From NCBI GenBank assembly GCA_946412355.1, contig CAMKGX010000001.1, positions 62,001-126,000 of the forward strand: DNA of 64,000 bases, given 5' to 3'. Shown here in pieces: positions 1-9,725 of this stretch. Position 1 is the first letter of the stretch. Each line of letters begins with the position of its first letter. The position numbers and the translations under genes were made by a program. This stretch comes from an uncultured Clostridia bacterium. GTDB lineage: Bacteria; Bacillota; Clostridia; Oscillospirales; Oscillospiraceae. Below the pieces are notes generated by a model. The model worked only from the letters and a program-made list of their open reading frames with translations, was not told where the DNA came from and did not search any database.

Positions 1-731
1 ATTTGAGCTACGACCCGGAGAACAAGTACACCGTGCCCTATACCTGGGGCAGTCTGGGCATCATTTACAACGAGACCATGGTGGACGAGCCCATTACCAG
101 CTGGGACGCCATGTTTGACCCCAAGTATGCCGGCCAGGTGCTGATGATCAACAACTCCCGCGATGCCCTGGCGGCGGCGCTGCTGGACCTGGGCTACGAC
201 ATCAACACCACCGACGAGCAGCAGCTCACCGAGGCGTTCCAGCTTTTGAAGGACGCCAAGGACAGCGGCGTGTACCAGGCCTTCGTGATGGACCAGGTGT
301 TCCAGAAGATGGAGGGCGGCAACGCGGCCATCGCCATGTATTACGCCGGCGACTACCTCACCATGCTGGAGAACAACGAGGATTTGCGGTACGTGGTGCC
401 GGAGGAGGGCTCCAACTGGTTTGTGGACGCCATGTGCGTGCTGAAAACCAGCCAGCACAAGCGGGAGGCCGAGGCGTGGATCAACTTCATCGCCTCCACC
501 GAATCCAACCTGGCCAACATGGACTATATCTGGTACGCCTCTCCCAACGCCGAGGCGCTGGAGCAGTACCCGGATTACTATCTGGAGCTGTATGAGGAGG
601 AGCTGGACCAGGAGATTTACGACATCATGGCCCTGCCCGACGAGGAGCGGGAGCGCTGCACGCTGTATATCAACCTGCCCCCGGAGACCCTGGCGCTGTA
701 TAACGACCTGTGGAACCGACTGGGCGTGTAA
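1..731 (+). CDS. ABC transporter substrate-binding protein, PotD-like (5' end truncated by window edge)
   Basis: Open from window start; YTWGSLGIIYNETMVDEPITSWDAMFDPKYAGQVLMINNSRDALAAAL is typical of spermidine/putrescine-binding PotD. Confidence 0.88.
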   Translation, partial: LSYDPENKYTVPYTWGSLGIIYNETMVDEPITSWDAMFDPKYAGQVLMINNSRDALAAALLDLGYDINTTDEQQLTEAFQLLKDAKDSGVYQAFVMDQVFQKMEGGNAAIAMYYAGDYLTMLENNEDLRYVVPEEGSNWFVDAMCVLKTSQHKREAEAWINFIASTESNLANMDYIWYASPNAEALEQYPDYYLELYEEELDQEIYDIMALPDEERERCTLYINLPPETLALYNDLWNRLGV

Positions 732-741
732 GGAGCGAAGC

Positions 742-1137
742 ATGATTACCATTGGCATGACCCATACCGTGACGCGCACCGTCACCCCCGATATGACCGC
801 CCGGGCCGTCGGTTCCGGGGCGCTGGAGGTGCTGGGCACCCCGTTTATGCTGGGGCTGATGGAGTGCGCCGCCATGGAATGCGTCCGGGGAGAGCTGCCG
901 CCCGAGCGGGGCACCGTGGGTGTGGAGATCGCCGCCACCCATGTGGCGCCCACCCCGGTGGGCATGACCATCCGGGCCACGGCGGAGGTGACAGGCGTGT
1001 CGGAAAACGGCAAGATGATTACCTTTAAGGTGACTGCCCGGGACGACGCCGGCCTCATCGGCGAGGGCACCCACACCAGGGCCGTGATCCACAACCAGCG
1101 GTTTCTGGACAAGTGCAACGCAAAGCTGCACGGCTGA
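742..1137 (+). CDS. Hotdog-fold thioesterase, FlK-like
   Basis: ATG at 742 after AGGAGCG; MTHTVTRTVTPDMTARAVGSGALEVLGTPFMLGLMECAAM...GTVGVEIAATHVAPTPVG pattern; shorter than the listed 592..1137 ORF. Confidence 0.82.
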   Translation: MITIGMTHTVTRTVTPDMTARAVGSGALEVLGTPFMLGLMECAAMECVRGELPPERGTVGVEIAATHVAPTPVGMTIRATAEVTGVSENGKMITFKVTARDDAGLIGEGTHTRAVIHNQRFLDKCNAKLHG

Positions 1138-1148
1138 TACTTTGAAAA

Positions 1149-1173
1149 ATCCCGCCCTTTGGGGCGGGATTTT
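1149..1173 (+). terminator. Hairpin ATCCCGCCC/GGGGCGGGAT plus short T run
   Basis: Inverted repeat directly after the thioesterase CDS. Confidence 0.6.
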
Positions 1174-1375
1174 CAGATTGTCAAAAAAGCATCGCAGATT
1201 TCGCGCCCGCAGGCGCGAACCATTGCAATCCGAAAAAACTGACGGCGTGTACGTCAGTTTTTTCACTTCTCAGGCTACGAAGTGTGCGAATAGTGCGCCG
1301 GAGGCGCACTATTCGTGCGCGCAGTAGACTGAAATCCCATTGTCAAAAAACGGCATAGCCGTTTTTTGACAGGCT
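1174..1375. repeat. ~202-bp structured dispersed repeat, copy 1
   Basis: Near-identical over full length to 34101..34303; contains several internal hairpins. Confidence 0.9.
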
Positions 1376-1403
1376 CAATCCCGCCCCTCGGGGCGGGATT
1401 TTT
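1376..1403 (+). terminator. Hairpin AATCCCGCCCC/GGGGCGGGATT plus T run
   Basis: Same stem as the hairpin at 1149. Confidence 0.6.
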
Positions 1404-1475
1404 TGGCGGTGATGGGCCTTTGGCGGGCAAGAGGACTTGCCCCGGGTGGGGAGATTTGGTATAATCAATCATTAA

Positions 1476-3779
1476 GTGCAAAGGGAGGGCGAGACTGTGC
1501 GGCTGCTGGCTACCATCGCGTTCTCCTTTTCCGGGGCAGTGCTGCTGTGGGCGCTGCTGCCGTCCGGCGGGTGGACGCTGTGGTGCGCCGCCGCTCTGGT
1601 GCCGGTGGGCTTGCTGTTTCTGCGGTGGCGGCAGCGAAAATGGGCCCGGTTTATCACCGTCATCGCCCTGTCGGCCGCCGTGGGGCTATGCTACTGCGTG
1701 GGGTACGACGCGGTGCGCTGCGCGCCGGTGCGGCAGCGCTGCGACGGCGAGGTAAATCCCTTTGCCGCCACGGTATGGGACTGGCCCCAGGAGACGGCCT
1801 ACGGCGCGAAAGTGACCGTGATGTTAGAGGGGCAAAAGGGCGTCAAGGCAGTGTATTACGGCGACGATTCCGCACTTTCGCTGCGGCCCGGCAACCGCAT
1901 TGCCGGTGACGCCCGGTGGCAGGACGCCGGGCGGATACAGGACAGCGACGTGACCACCTTTACCGCCAGAGGCGTTTTTGTCTTGCTGTACGGCAAGGGG
2001 ACGATTGCCGTTTCACCCGGCTCGGAGAGCAGCCTTCGCTGTTGGCCCCAGCGGGTGGGCCGCTATTTGAAGGAGACGGTGGCGGCGGTGTGGCCCAATC
2101 CCACGGTGGCGGGACTGATTACCGGCATGCTCACCGGGGACAAGTCCGGAATTTCCCAGGCGGATTACGCCACCATGCGGGAGACGGGCATGGCCCACCA
2201 TTTCGCCGTCAGCGGGCTCCACTGCGGCTTTCTGGTGGCGCTGCTGCAGCTGGTTCCGCTGCCCCGGCGGCTCCGTTTCCTGGGAAATGGGCTGACCATT
2301 CTTGTGCTGCTGTTCTACATGTGCATGGTGGGGCTGACGCCATCGGTGGTGCGTGCCTGCGTGATGCAGATTTTCTTTCTCGTGGGCACCATCATCCGAA
2401 AGGACGACGACCCGCTGACCTCTCTGGCGGCGGCGCTGCTGGTGATTTTGATTGGCAACCCCTACGCCGCGGCGTCGGTGAGCTTGCAGCTTAGCTTCGG
2501 GGCCATGCTGGGGCTGCTGAAAATCTCTCCCCGGCTGTACGATGTGATTTTGCCGCCCCAACGGGGCGCGAAATCCCGGTTATACCGCATCAAAGCCTTT
2601 TTCGTGGGCAATTTTTGCTCGGTGGTGGGCGCTACGGTGTTCACCGCACCGCTGACGGCCCTCTATTTCGGCATGCTGTCGGTGGTGTCGCCCCTCAGCG
2701 GCGTGGTGGCGGTGCCCCTGGCGGGGTACGGCTTCGGCGCGGCGTTTGCGGCGGCGGTATTGGGCATGATTTGGCTGCCGCTGGGGCAAGTTGCCGGGAA
2801 AATCGCCGCCTTTTTGATGGTGGGCATTCTCGCCTTTGGGCGGCTTTTACAGAGAATCCCCTACCACGCGGTGTATTTCACCGGGCGGCTGCTGTGGGCG
2901 TGGCTGGTGTATGTGTACGCCCTGTTCATCGGCTGCACGCTGACAAAAGAGGGGCGGCGGAAGTACGCGGCGGCTGCGGCGCTGGCCTGCGTGAGCCTGG
3001 CGGCGGTGGTGCTGTTGACGGCCCTGGACAGCCGCCGGGGCGACATGACCGTGGCGGTGCTGGACGTGGGCCAGGGGGAGAGCGTGGCGCTGCTGTCGGG
3101 CGACGCGGCGGCGGTGATGGACTGCGGCAGCAGCAACAGCTTCATTCGCGCCGGGGAGGTGGCGGTGCAGCAGCTGGAGAGCATGGGCATTCGGCGGCTG
3201 GACGCGGTGATCGTGTCCCATTTCCACGCCGACCATACCAATGGATTGGATACCCTTTTGCAGCGTGTGCCGGTGGAAACGCTGTACATGCCGGACATCG
3301 AGGACGACTACGGCGTCCGGGAGCGGCTGGCGGCGCTGGCGGCGGAAAAGGGCATCGGCGTGGTGTGGGTGAAGGAATGGCGGCGGCTTCCCTTCGGGGA
3401 GGGGACGCTGACCATTTTTCCACCGGTGGGCGTGGGGGACATGAACGAACAGGGGCTGTCGCTGCTGGCCAGCGCAGGACCCTTTGACACCCTGATTACC
3501 GGCGACATGGCCGGGGCCACCGAACGGGCGTTGGCGGAAAAATACGATTTGCCGGACGTGGAGGTGCTGGTGGTGAGCCACCACGGCTCCGCCGGCAGCT
3601 CGGACGCCGATTTTCTGGCCGCCATTTCCCCGGAGACGGCGGTGATCAGCGTGGGGAAAAACGACTATGGACATCCCAGCTCCCAGGCCATGCTGCGCCT
3701 GACGGGGGCGGGAGCGGAAATCTATCGCACGGATATAAACGGCACCGTGCGTATCAGCGCAGAGAGAGGTGAGCCGTAA
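1476..3779 (+). CDS. comEC: DNA internalization-related competence protein ComEC/Rec2
   Basis: TGMLTGDKSGIS, HHFAVSGLHCGFL and C-terminal MBL domain (VSHFHADHTNGLD, VVSHHGSAGSSD); GTG at 1497 behind AGGGAGG may be the real start. Confidence 0.93.
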   Translation: MQREGETVRLLATIAFSFSGAVLLWALLPSGGWTLWCAAALVPVGLLFLRWRQRKWARFITVIALSAAVGLCYCVGYDAVRCAPVRQRCDGEVNPFAATVWDWPQETAYGAKVTVMLEGQKGVKAVYYGDDSALSLRPGNRIAGDARWQDAGRIQDSDVTTFTARGVFVLLYGKGTIAVSPGSESSLRCWPQRVGRYLKETVAAVWPNPTVAGLITGMLTGDKSGISQADYATMRETGMAHHFAVSGLHCGFLVALLQLVPLPRRLRFLGNGLTILVLLFYMCMVGLTPSVVRACVMQIFFLVGTIIRKDDDPLTSLAAALLVILIGNPYAAASVSLQLSFGAMLGLLKISPRLYDVILPPQRGAKSRLYRIKAFFVGNFCSVVGATVFTAPLTALYFGMLSVVSPLSGVVAVPLAGYGFGAAFAAAVLGMIWLPLGQVAGKIAAFLMVGILAFGRLLQRIPYHAVYFTGRLLWAWLVYVYALFIGCTLTKEGRRKYAAAAALACVSLAAVVLLTALDSRRGDMTVAVLDVGQGESVALLSGDAAAVMDCGSSNSFIRAGEVAVQQLESMGIRRLDAVIVSHFHADHTNGLDTLLQRVPVETLYMPDIEDDYGVRERLAALAAEKGIGVVWVKEWRRLPFGEGTLTIFPPVGVGDMNEQGLSLLASAGPFDTLITGDMAGATERALAEKYDLPDVEVLVVSHHGSAGSSDADFLAAISPETAVISVGKNDYGHPSSQAMLRLTGAGAEIYRTDINGTVRISAERGEP

Positions 3780-4817
3780 ATGGCGGGCAAAAAGGAAGCG
3801 GGCTATGACGTGCTGCGGCGGGACCTGAAGGAGGGCACGCTGCAAAAGGTATATATCTTCTACGGCGAGGAGCAGTATTTGCTGCGGACGTACCTGAACC
3901 AGGTGCGCAAGGCGGTGGTGCCCCAGGGCTTTGAGGAGTTCAACTACCACCGACTGGCGGGGAAGGGACTGTCGCCTCTGGCATTACAGGAGACGGTGGA
4001 GGCCATGCCCATGATGGCCCAGAGCACCCTGGTGGAAGTGACGGACATGGACATTTTCCGCCTGGACGAGGAGGGGCGGCAGCAGCTGACGGCGCTGCTG
4101 GAGGACTTCCCGGACTACTGCACGCTGGTGTTTATCTACGATACCATCGAGTATAAGCGCAACGCGGTGATGAAGAAGCTGTGCGCCGCCATCAGCGCCC
4201 ATGCGGTGGAGGTGGAGTTCTGCCGCCAGGAGAACCGGGCGCTGTACCGGTGGATTCAGCAGCATTTTGCCGCCGCGGGCCACGACATCGACAGCGCCAC
4301 CATGGAGCATTTGCTCTTTACCTGCGGCACCATGATGACCAATCTGGCCCCGGAGATCGACAAAATCGCCGCCTACGCCAAGGAAAGGCGCATCACCGTG
4401 GCGGATATCAACGCCGTGGCTGACCCAGTGCTGGACGCACGGGTGTTCGACATGACCAACTGCATCACCGCCGGGAAGTATGACGACGCCGCCCGGGTGC
4501 TGGGGGACCTGCTGCGGATGCAGGAGGAGCCCATCGCCATCCTGTCCGTCATCGGCCGGGAGCTGCGGCGCATCTACACCGCCCGCCTGGCCCTGGACGG
4601 CGGCAAGGACAGAGGGTGGCTGAAGGAGGTATGGCACATGTCGTCGGACTATCCGGCGAAGCTCCTGATGGCAGCGGCGGCCAAGGTGGACAGAAAATGG
4701 TGCGCCAATGCGGTGCGTAAAGCAGAAGAGCTTGACAGGCGGATGAAGTCGGAGCGGAACATGGACGCCGCCCAGGAGCTGAAACTCTTTTTGATGGAAT
4801 TGGCAGGGACGCGATGA
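3780..4817 (+). CDS. holA: DNA polymerase III subunit delta
   Basis: Typical HolA pattern (YIFYGEEQYLLRTYLNQVRKA; LRMQEEPIAILSVIGRELRRIY). Confidence 0.92.
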   Translation: MAGKKEAGYDVLRRDLKEGTLQKVYIFYGEEQYLLRTYLNQVRKAVVPQGFEEFNYHRLAGKGLSPLALQETVEAMPMMAQSTLVEVTDMDIFRLDEEGRQQLTALLEDFPDYCTLVFIYDTIEYKRNAVMKKLCAAISAHAVEVEFCRQENRALYRWIQQHFAAAGHDIDSATMEHLLFTCGTMMTNLAPEIDKIAAYAKERRITVADINAVADPVLDARVFDMTNCITAGKYDDAARVLGDLLRMQEEPIAILSVIGRELRRIYTARLALDGGKDRGWLKEVWHMSSDYPAKLLMAAAAKVDRKWCANAVRKAEELDRRMKSERNMDAAQELKLFLMELAGTR

Positions 4818-5389
4818 AGCCGAGCGTAAAAGAAGTGATTGTGGTGGAGGGGCGGTACGACAAAAACGCCCTTTTGCAGGTGGTGGACGCCACGGTGGTG
4901 ACCACCGAGGGCTTCGGCGTGTTTAACGACAGAGAAAAGCTGGCGCTGCTGCGCCGCCTGGGGGAGAAGCAGGGGCTGATCCTGCTCACCGACCCGGACG
5001 GGGCGGGGTTTGTGATACGCAACTTTTTGAAGGGCGCCATCCCGCCCCATCAACTCAAACAGGCCTACGTCCCCGACGTGAGGGGCAAGGAGAAGCGGAA
5101 AAAGACAGGCGGCAAGGAAGGCAAGCTGGGGGTGGAGGGCATGACGCCGGAGGTGCTGCTTGCGGCACTGCGGCGCTGCGGCGCCACCTTCTTGGGGGAG
5201 GATGCGCCCCGGCAGCAGACGGAAATCACCCGGGGGGAGCTGATGGACAAGGGACTGATAGGTCCCGGCAGCGCCGCCAAAAGGGCGGAGACTTTGCAAA
5301 AGCTGGGCCTGCCGGAGCGGATGACCACCGGGGCCATGTTACAGGCCATGCAGCTTCTGCTGACCCGGGAGGAATTTGAGGCGCTGTAA
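4814..5389 (+). CDS. RNase M5-like Toprim protein (DUF4093 C-terminus)
   Basis: VIVVEGRYDKNALLQVVDATVVTTEGFGVF...LLTDPDGAGFVIRNFL Toprim motifs. Confidence 0.82.
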   Translation: MKPSVKEVIVVEGRYDKNALLQVVDATVVTTEGFGVFNDREKLALLRRLGEKQGLILLTDPDGAGFVIRNFLKGAIPPHQLKQAYVPDVRGKEKRKKTGGKEGKLGVEGMTPEVLLAALRRCGATFLGEDAPRQQTEITRGELMDKGLIGPGSAAKRAETLQKLGLPERMTTGAMLQAMQLLLTREEFEAL

Positions 5390-5436
5390 GGCGTGGCCGG
5401 GGAGACGAGAAATCTGTGGACCCGGCGGGAAAAATC

Positions 5437-5465
5437 TTGCAATCCGGCGGAGAGTTGCGTATAAT
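5437..5465 (+). promoter_or_regulatory. SigA-type promoter of glnS (TTGCAA-N17-TATAAT)
   Basis: Consensus hexamers, 17-bp spacer. Confidence 0.7.
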
Positions 5466-5503
5466 AAGTTGATTTTACATTGTAGCCACAAGGAGACACG
5501 ATT

Positions 5504-7231
5504 ATGGCCGAGGAAGTAAAGATTCCCGAAGCAGAGGGAACCAAGAATTTCATTGATAACTTTGTGGAGGAGGACACCGCCCCCGGCGGCCGCGTGGCCG
5601 GGATGCAGGTCCACACCCGTTTTCCGCCTGAGCCCAACGGCTATCTGCACATCGGACACTGCAAGGCCCTGTGCATCGACTTCGGCACGGCGGAGAAGTA
5701 CGGCGGCATCTGCAATTTGCGGATGGACGACACCAACCCCGCCAAGGAGGACACCGAGTACGTGGAGGCCATCCAGCAGGATATCCACTGGCTGGGCTTC
5801 GACTGGGGCGACCGCTTCTTCTACGGCTCCGACTATTTCGAGAAGGACTATGAGTACGCCGTGGAGCTGATAAAAAAGGGCCTGGCCTACGTCTGCGAGC
5901 TGACGCCGGAGGAGTTCCGCGCCAATCGGGGCGACATCGGTGTGCCCGCCACCAGCCCCTACCGTGACCGTCCCATCGAGGAGAACCTGCGGCTGTTCGA
6001 GATGATGAAGAACGGCCAGGTGGAGGAGGGGAAGATGACCCTCCGGGCCAAAATCGACCTGGGCAGCGGCAACTTCAACCTCCGTGACCCCATCATCTAC
6101 CGCGTCCGGTTTATCAACCACCACCGCCAGGGCACCAAGTGGTGCATCTTCCCCATGTACGACTTTGCCCACCCCATCCAGGACGCCCTGGAGGGCATCA
6201 CCCACAGCCTTTGCACCCTGGAATTTGAGGAGCACCGGCCGCTGTATGACTGGGTGGTGAGCAATGTGTCCATCCCCTACTACAAGCCCCGCCAGATCGA
6301 GTTCGCCCGGCTGGGTATCGACCACACCGTCATGTCCAAGCGGAAGCTGCGCCAGCTGGTGGAGGAGCATTACGTCTCCGGGTGGGACGACCCCCGGATG
6401 CCCACATTGTGCGGCCTGCGCCGCCGGGGCTACACCGCCCGCTCCATCCGCAATTTCTGCGAGCGCATCGGCGTGTCCAAGGCCGCCAGCACGGTGGAGT
6501 ACGGCTTTTTGGAGCACTGCCTGCGGGAGGATTTGAACCTGACTGCCCAGCGCACCATGGCGGTGCTGCACCCTGTTAAGCTGACGGTGACCAACTACCC
6601 CGAGGGGCAGAGCGAGATCTTCAACGTGGAGAACAACCCCACCGACCCCAGCCAGGGCACCCACGAGATCACCTTCAGCCGCCATCTGTGGATGGAGGCC
6701 GACGACTTCCTGCCGGAGCCCGTGCCCAAGTATAAGCGGATGTACCCCGGCAACGAGGTGCGCCTCAAGGGCGCGTATCTGGTGACCTGCACCGGCTTTG
6801 TGAAGGACGAGGCGGGCAACATCACCGAGGTGCTGTGTGAGTACGATCCCCAGTCCCGGGGCGGCGACCCCGCCGACGGCCGCAAGGTGAAGGGCGCCAC
6901 CATCCACTGGGTGGACGCCGACAACTGCGTGGACGCCGAAGTGCGGCTCTACGATAACCTGTTCTCCGACCCCCAGCCCGACGGCCCGGACAAGAACTTC
7001 CTGGACGCCCTGAACCCCGACAGCCTGGAGGTGCTCACCGGGTGCAAGGTGGAGAAGGAGATGGTGCAGGTGGCGGAGGAATTTGACCGCAGGGAGAACC
7101 GCACCGGCACCAACGCCCCCACGTTCCAGTTCATGCGCCTGGGCTACTTCTGCATGGACAACAGGGACTGCCGCGCCGACCACCTGGTATTCAACCGCAG
7201 CGTGTCATTGAAGGACAGCTTCAAAAAGTAA
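5504..7231 (+). CDS. glnS: Glutamine--tRNA ligase
   Basis: FPPEPNGYLHIGHCKALCIDFG, TVMSKRKL; full-length GlnRS. Confidence 0.96.
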   Translation: MAEEVKIPEAEGTKNFIDNFVEEDTAPGGRVAGMQVHTRFPPEPNGYLHIGHCKALCIDFGTAEKYGGICNLRMDDTNPAKEDTEYVEAIQQDIHWLGFDWGDRFFYGSDYFEKDYEYAVELIKKGLAYVCELTPEEFRANRGDIGVPATSPYRDRPIEENLRLFEMMKNGQVEEGKMTLRAKIDLGSGNFNLRDPIIYRVRFINHHRQGTKWCIFPMYDFAHPIQDALEGITHSLCTLEFEEHRPLYDWVVSNVSIPYYKPRQIEFARLGIDHTVMSKRKLRQLVEEHYVSGWDDPRMPTLCGLRRRGYTARSIRNFCERIGVSKAASTVEYGFLEHCLREDLNLTAQRTMAVLHPVKLTVTNYPEGQSEIFNVENNPTDPSQGTHEITFSRHLWMEADDFLPEPVPKYKRMYPGNEVRLKGAYLVTCTGFVKDEAGNITEVLCEYDPQSRGGDPADGRKVKGATIHWVDADNCVDAEVRLYDNLFSDPQPDGPDKNFLDALNPDSLEVLTGCKVEKEMVQVAEEFDRRENRTGTNAPTFQFMRLGYFCMDNRDCRADHLVFNRSVSLKDSFKK

Positions 7232-7247
7232 ACATTTCTGTGCTTGA

Positions 7248-7281
7248 AACGCCTCACCCTTTCCGGGTGGGGCGTTTTTTT
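7248..7281 (+). terminator. Intrinsic terminator after glnS
   Basis: AACGCCTCACCC/GGGTGGGGCGTT hairpin plus T7. Confidence 0.75.
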
Positions 7282-7337
7282 GACAGGCGCACCGCGGGGG
7301 CGGGCGGCACATACAATGGGCATGGAGGAGGGATGAT

Positions 7338-7589
7338 ATGGATGATTATTTGCTGACGGCCAGAGCCATCACCCAGGCCCAGCGGATGGCCCAGGCGCTG
7401 GAGCGCTCGGGCATTCGGGCAAGCGTGCAGCGGCTGCCCACGGGCCTCTCCACCCAGGGCTGCGCCTACGCGGTGCGGGTGGGGGAAAAGGATTTTCCTG
7501 AGGCGGTATACGCGGCGCGGCGCGCCGGTGTGGGGCCGCTGAAAATATATGGACACGACAGCCGGGGCTACCGGGAGGTGACGGTATGA
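7338..7589 (+). CDS. DUF3343 protein (putative Se/S carrier-like)
   Basis: 83 aa; STQGCAYAVRV; overlaps a cysteine desulfurase-like gene. Confidence 0.75.
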   Translation: MDDYLLTARAITQAQRMAQALERSGIRASVQRLPTGLSTQGCAYAVRVGEKDFPEAVYAARRAGVGPLKIYGHDSRGYREVTV

Positions 7590-8722
7590 TCTATCTGGAC
7601 AGCGCGGCCACCACGCTGGAAAAGCCGGAGGCGGTGGCCCGGGCCATGGGCCGGGCGGTGACCACCATGGCCTCGCCGGGCCGGGGCGGCAGCGAGGCCA
7701 CCCGCCGGGCGGAGGACACCGCCTTTGCCTGCCGCAGCGAGGCGGCGGAATTGCTGGGGGTGGGGGACCCCGCCCGGGTGGTATTCACCATGAACGCCAC
7801 CCATGGGCTGAACATCGCCATTCGCACGGTGGTGCAGCCGGGGATGACGGTGGCCGTCACCGGGTATGAGCACAACGCGGTGACGCGGCCCCTCCACGCC
7901 ATTCCCGGGGTGAAGCTGGCGGTGCTGGACGGGCCGCTGTACCGTCCGGAGGCCATGGTGGAGGAGCTGGATGAGGCGCTGGATAAGGGCGTGGACGCAG
8001 TGGTGATGACCCAGGTATCCAACGTATTCGGCTACGCCATGCCAGTGGAGGAGATGGCGGCGCGGTGCCGCAAAAAAGGCGTGCCCTTCATTGTGGACGC
8101 CAGCCAGGGCGCGGGGGTGCTGCCCATCCGTGCCGATGCGTGGGGAGCGGCCTTTGTGGCCATGCCGGGCCACAAGGGGCTGTACGGCCCCCAGGGCACC
8201 GGACTTTTACTGTGTGGGGCGGAGGCCCGGCCGCTGCTGTACGGCGGCACCGGCAGCCGCTCCCGGGACCAGCGGATGCCGGAGGAGCTGCCCGACCGGC
8301 TGGAGGCGGGCACCCACAATATGCCCGGTATCGCCGGGCTTCTGGAGGGGATTCGCTTTGTCAGGCGCACCGGCACGGATAAAATCGCCGCCCACGAAAA
8401 GCGCATGGCCCGGCAGGCGGCGGAGGCGCTGGGGCAGATCGACGGCGTGCGGGTGTTCCGGCGGGACGACTTCTCCTGCCAGACCGGCGTGGTCAGCTTT
8501 ATCCCGGAGGGGTACGACTGCCAGGAGGTGGCGGACGCCCTGGGGCGGCGGGGCATCGCCGTTCGGGCGGGGCTGCACTGCGCGCCGCTGGCCCATCGGA
8601 CAGCGGGGACGCTGGACACCGGCACCGTCCGCGTCAGCGTGTCCGCCTTCACCAAACCGGAACACATTGTGCGTTTTGCCGATGCACTCCAGGGTGTTCT
8701 TTGCGAAAAAGTAACAAATTAG
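7586..8722 (+). CDS. Class V aminotransferase / cysteine desulfurase
   Basis: MIYLDSAATTLEKPEAV, MPGHKGLYGPQGTG PLP-lysine region, AGLHCAPLAH catalytic-Cys loop. Confidence 0.92.
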   Translation: MIYLDSAATTLEKPEAVARAMGRAVTTMASPGRGGSEATRRAEDTAFACRSEAAELLGVGDPARVVFTMNATHGLNIAIRTVVQPGMTVAVTGYEHNAVTRPLHAIPGVKLAVLDGPLYRPEAMVEELDEALDKGVDAVVMTQVSNVFGYAMPVEEMAARCRKKGVPFIVDASQGAGVLPIRADAWGAAFVAMPGHKGLYGPQGTGLLLCGAEARPLLYGGTGSRSRDQRMPEELPDRLEAGTHNMPGIAGLLEGIRFVRRTGTDKIAAHEKRMARQAAEALGQIDGVRVFRRDDFSCQTGVVSFIPEGYDCQEVADALGRRGIAVRAGLHCAPLAHRTAGTLDTGTVRVSVSAFTKPEHIVRFADALQGVLCEKVTN

Positions 8723-8747
8723 ACACACCTTTATTGCCCTGTTTCCC

Positions 8748-8776
8748 TTGCAATCTTCCGACACTTCTTTTATAAT
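8748..8776 (+). promoter_or_regulatory. SigA-type promoter of cdaA operon (TTGCAA-N17-TATAAT)
   Basis: Consensus hexamers, 17-bp spacer. Confidence 0.65.
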
Positions 8777-8831
8777 AATAGCATCTGTTTTTATGTGCAG
8801 AAATCCACCGTGACGCGGGAAGGATGGCGCT

Positions 8832-9725
8832 ATGGAATCGCTAATGGCTATTATGGAGAATATCGGAAGGTACTTAAGCCTCATCCGCGTGGCGGACGTG
8901 GTGGACGTGGCCATCATCGCCTTCCTGGTGTATAAGATCCTGGGGCTGGTGTCCAGCACCAGGGCGGAGAATATCCTCAAGGGCATCGTCATGTTCCTGT
9001 TGGTGCTGTGGCTGTCCACGGCGCTGGAGCTGCGGGCGGTGAGCTATATTTTGAGCCACGTGGCGGAGCTGGGTATTCTGGCGTTGATTGTGCTGTTCCA
9101 GCCGGAGATCCGCCAGCTTTTGGAAAAGCTGGGCAGCCGTAATATACGGGGCATTTTCAGAACGCTGCAGCCCAAGCAGATCCAGGGCGAGATGGAAAAG
9201 GCCATCGAGCAGACGGTCATCGCCTGCAGCGAGATGTCCAAGGCCAAGACCGGCGCGCTGATGGTGTTCGAGCGGGAGATCTCCCTCAACGAGATGCTGC
9301 GCAGCGGCACCGCCTTCGACGCGGAACTCAACAGCGAGCTGGTGAAAAACATCTTCTTCATCAACGCCCCCATGCACGACGGCGCCATGATCGTCCGCAA
9401 CGGGCGCATCGTGGGCGCGGGGTGCATGCTGCCCCTGTCCCGCAACGTGAACCTGAGCCGCGACCTGGGCATGCGCCACCGGGCGGGCATCGGTATGTCG
9501 GAGAACTCCGACGCGGTGGTGGTCATCGTGTCGGAGGAGACGGGCTCCATCAGCGTGGCGGTGGGCGGTATGCTCAAGCGCCATCTGATGCCGGAGACAT
9601 TGGGCAAGCTGCTGCGCAACGAGCTGCTGCCGCCGGAGGAGCCGGAGGAGAAGAAGACCGTGATGCTGACGCTGCGGGAGCTGCTGCAGCCCAAGGAGAA
9701 GGAGGGCAGCCATGGAAAAGAGTAA
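8832..9725 (+). CDS. cdaA: Diadenylate cyclase CdaA
   Basis: N-terminal TM helices; DAC motifs (PMHDGAMIV; RHRAGIGMSENSDAVVVIVSEETGSISVA). Confidence 0.96.
   Translation: MESLMAIMENIGRYLSLIRVADVVDVAIIAFLVYKILGLVSSTRAENILKGIVMFLLVLWLSTALELRAVSYILSHVAELGILALIVLFQPEIRQLLEKLGSRNIRGIFRTLQPKQIQGEMEKAIEQTVIACSEMSKAKTGALMVFEREISLNEMLRSGTAFDAELNSELVKNIFFINAPMHDGAMIVRNGRIVGAGCMLPLSRNVNLSRDLGMRHRAGIGMSENSDAVVVIVSEETGSISVAVGGMLKRHLMPETLGKLLRNELLPPEEPEEKKTVMLTLRELLQPKEKEGSHGKE

Noticed and set aside
5390-5503. T-box riboswitch upstream of glnS
   Set aside because: Promoter lies only ~40 bp from the start codon; no room for a T-box specifier/antiterminator
5339-7183. 614-aa minus-strand ORF
   Set aside because: Antisense shadow of glnS; high GC3 leaves the mirror frame open, with His/Val/Gly-rich low-complexity protein
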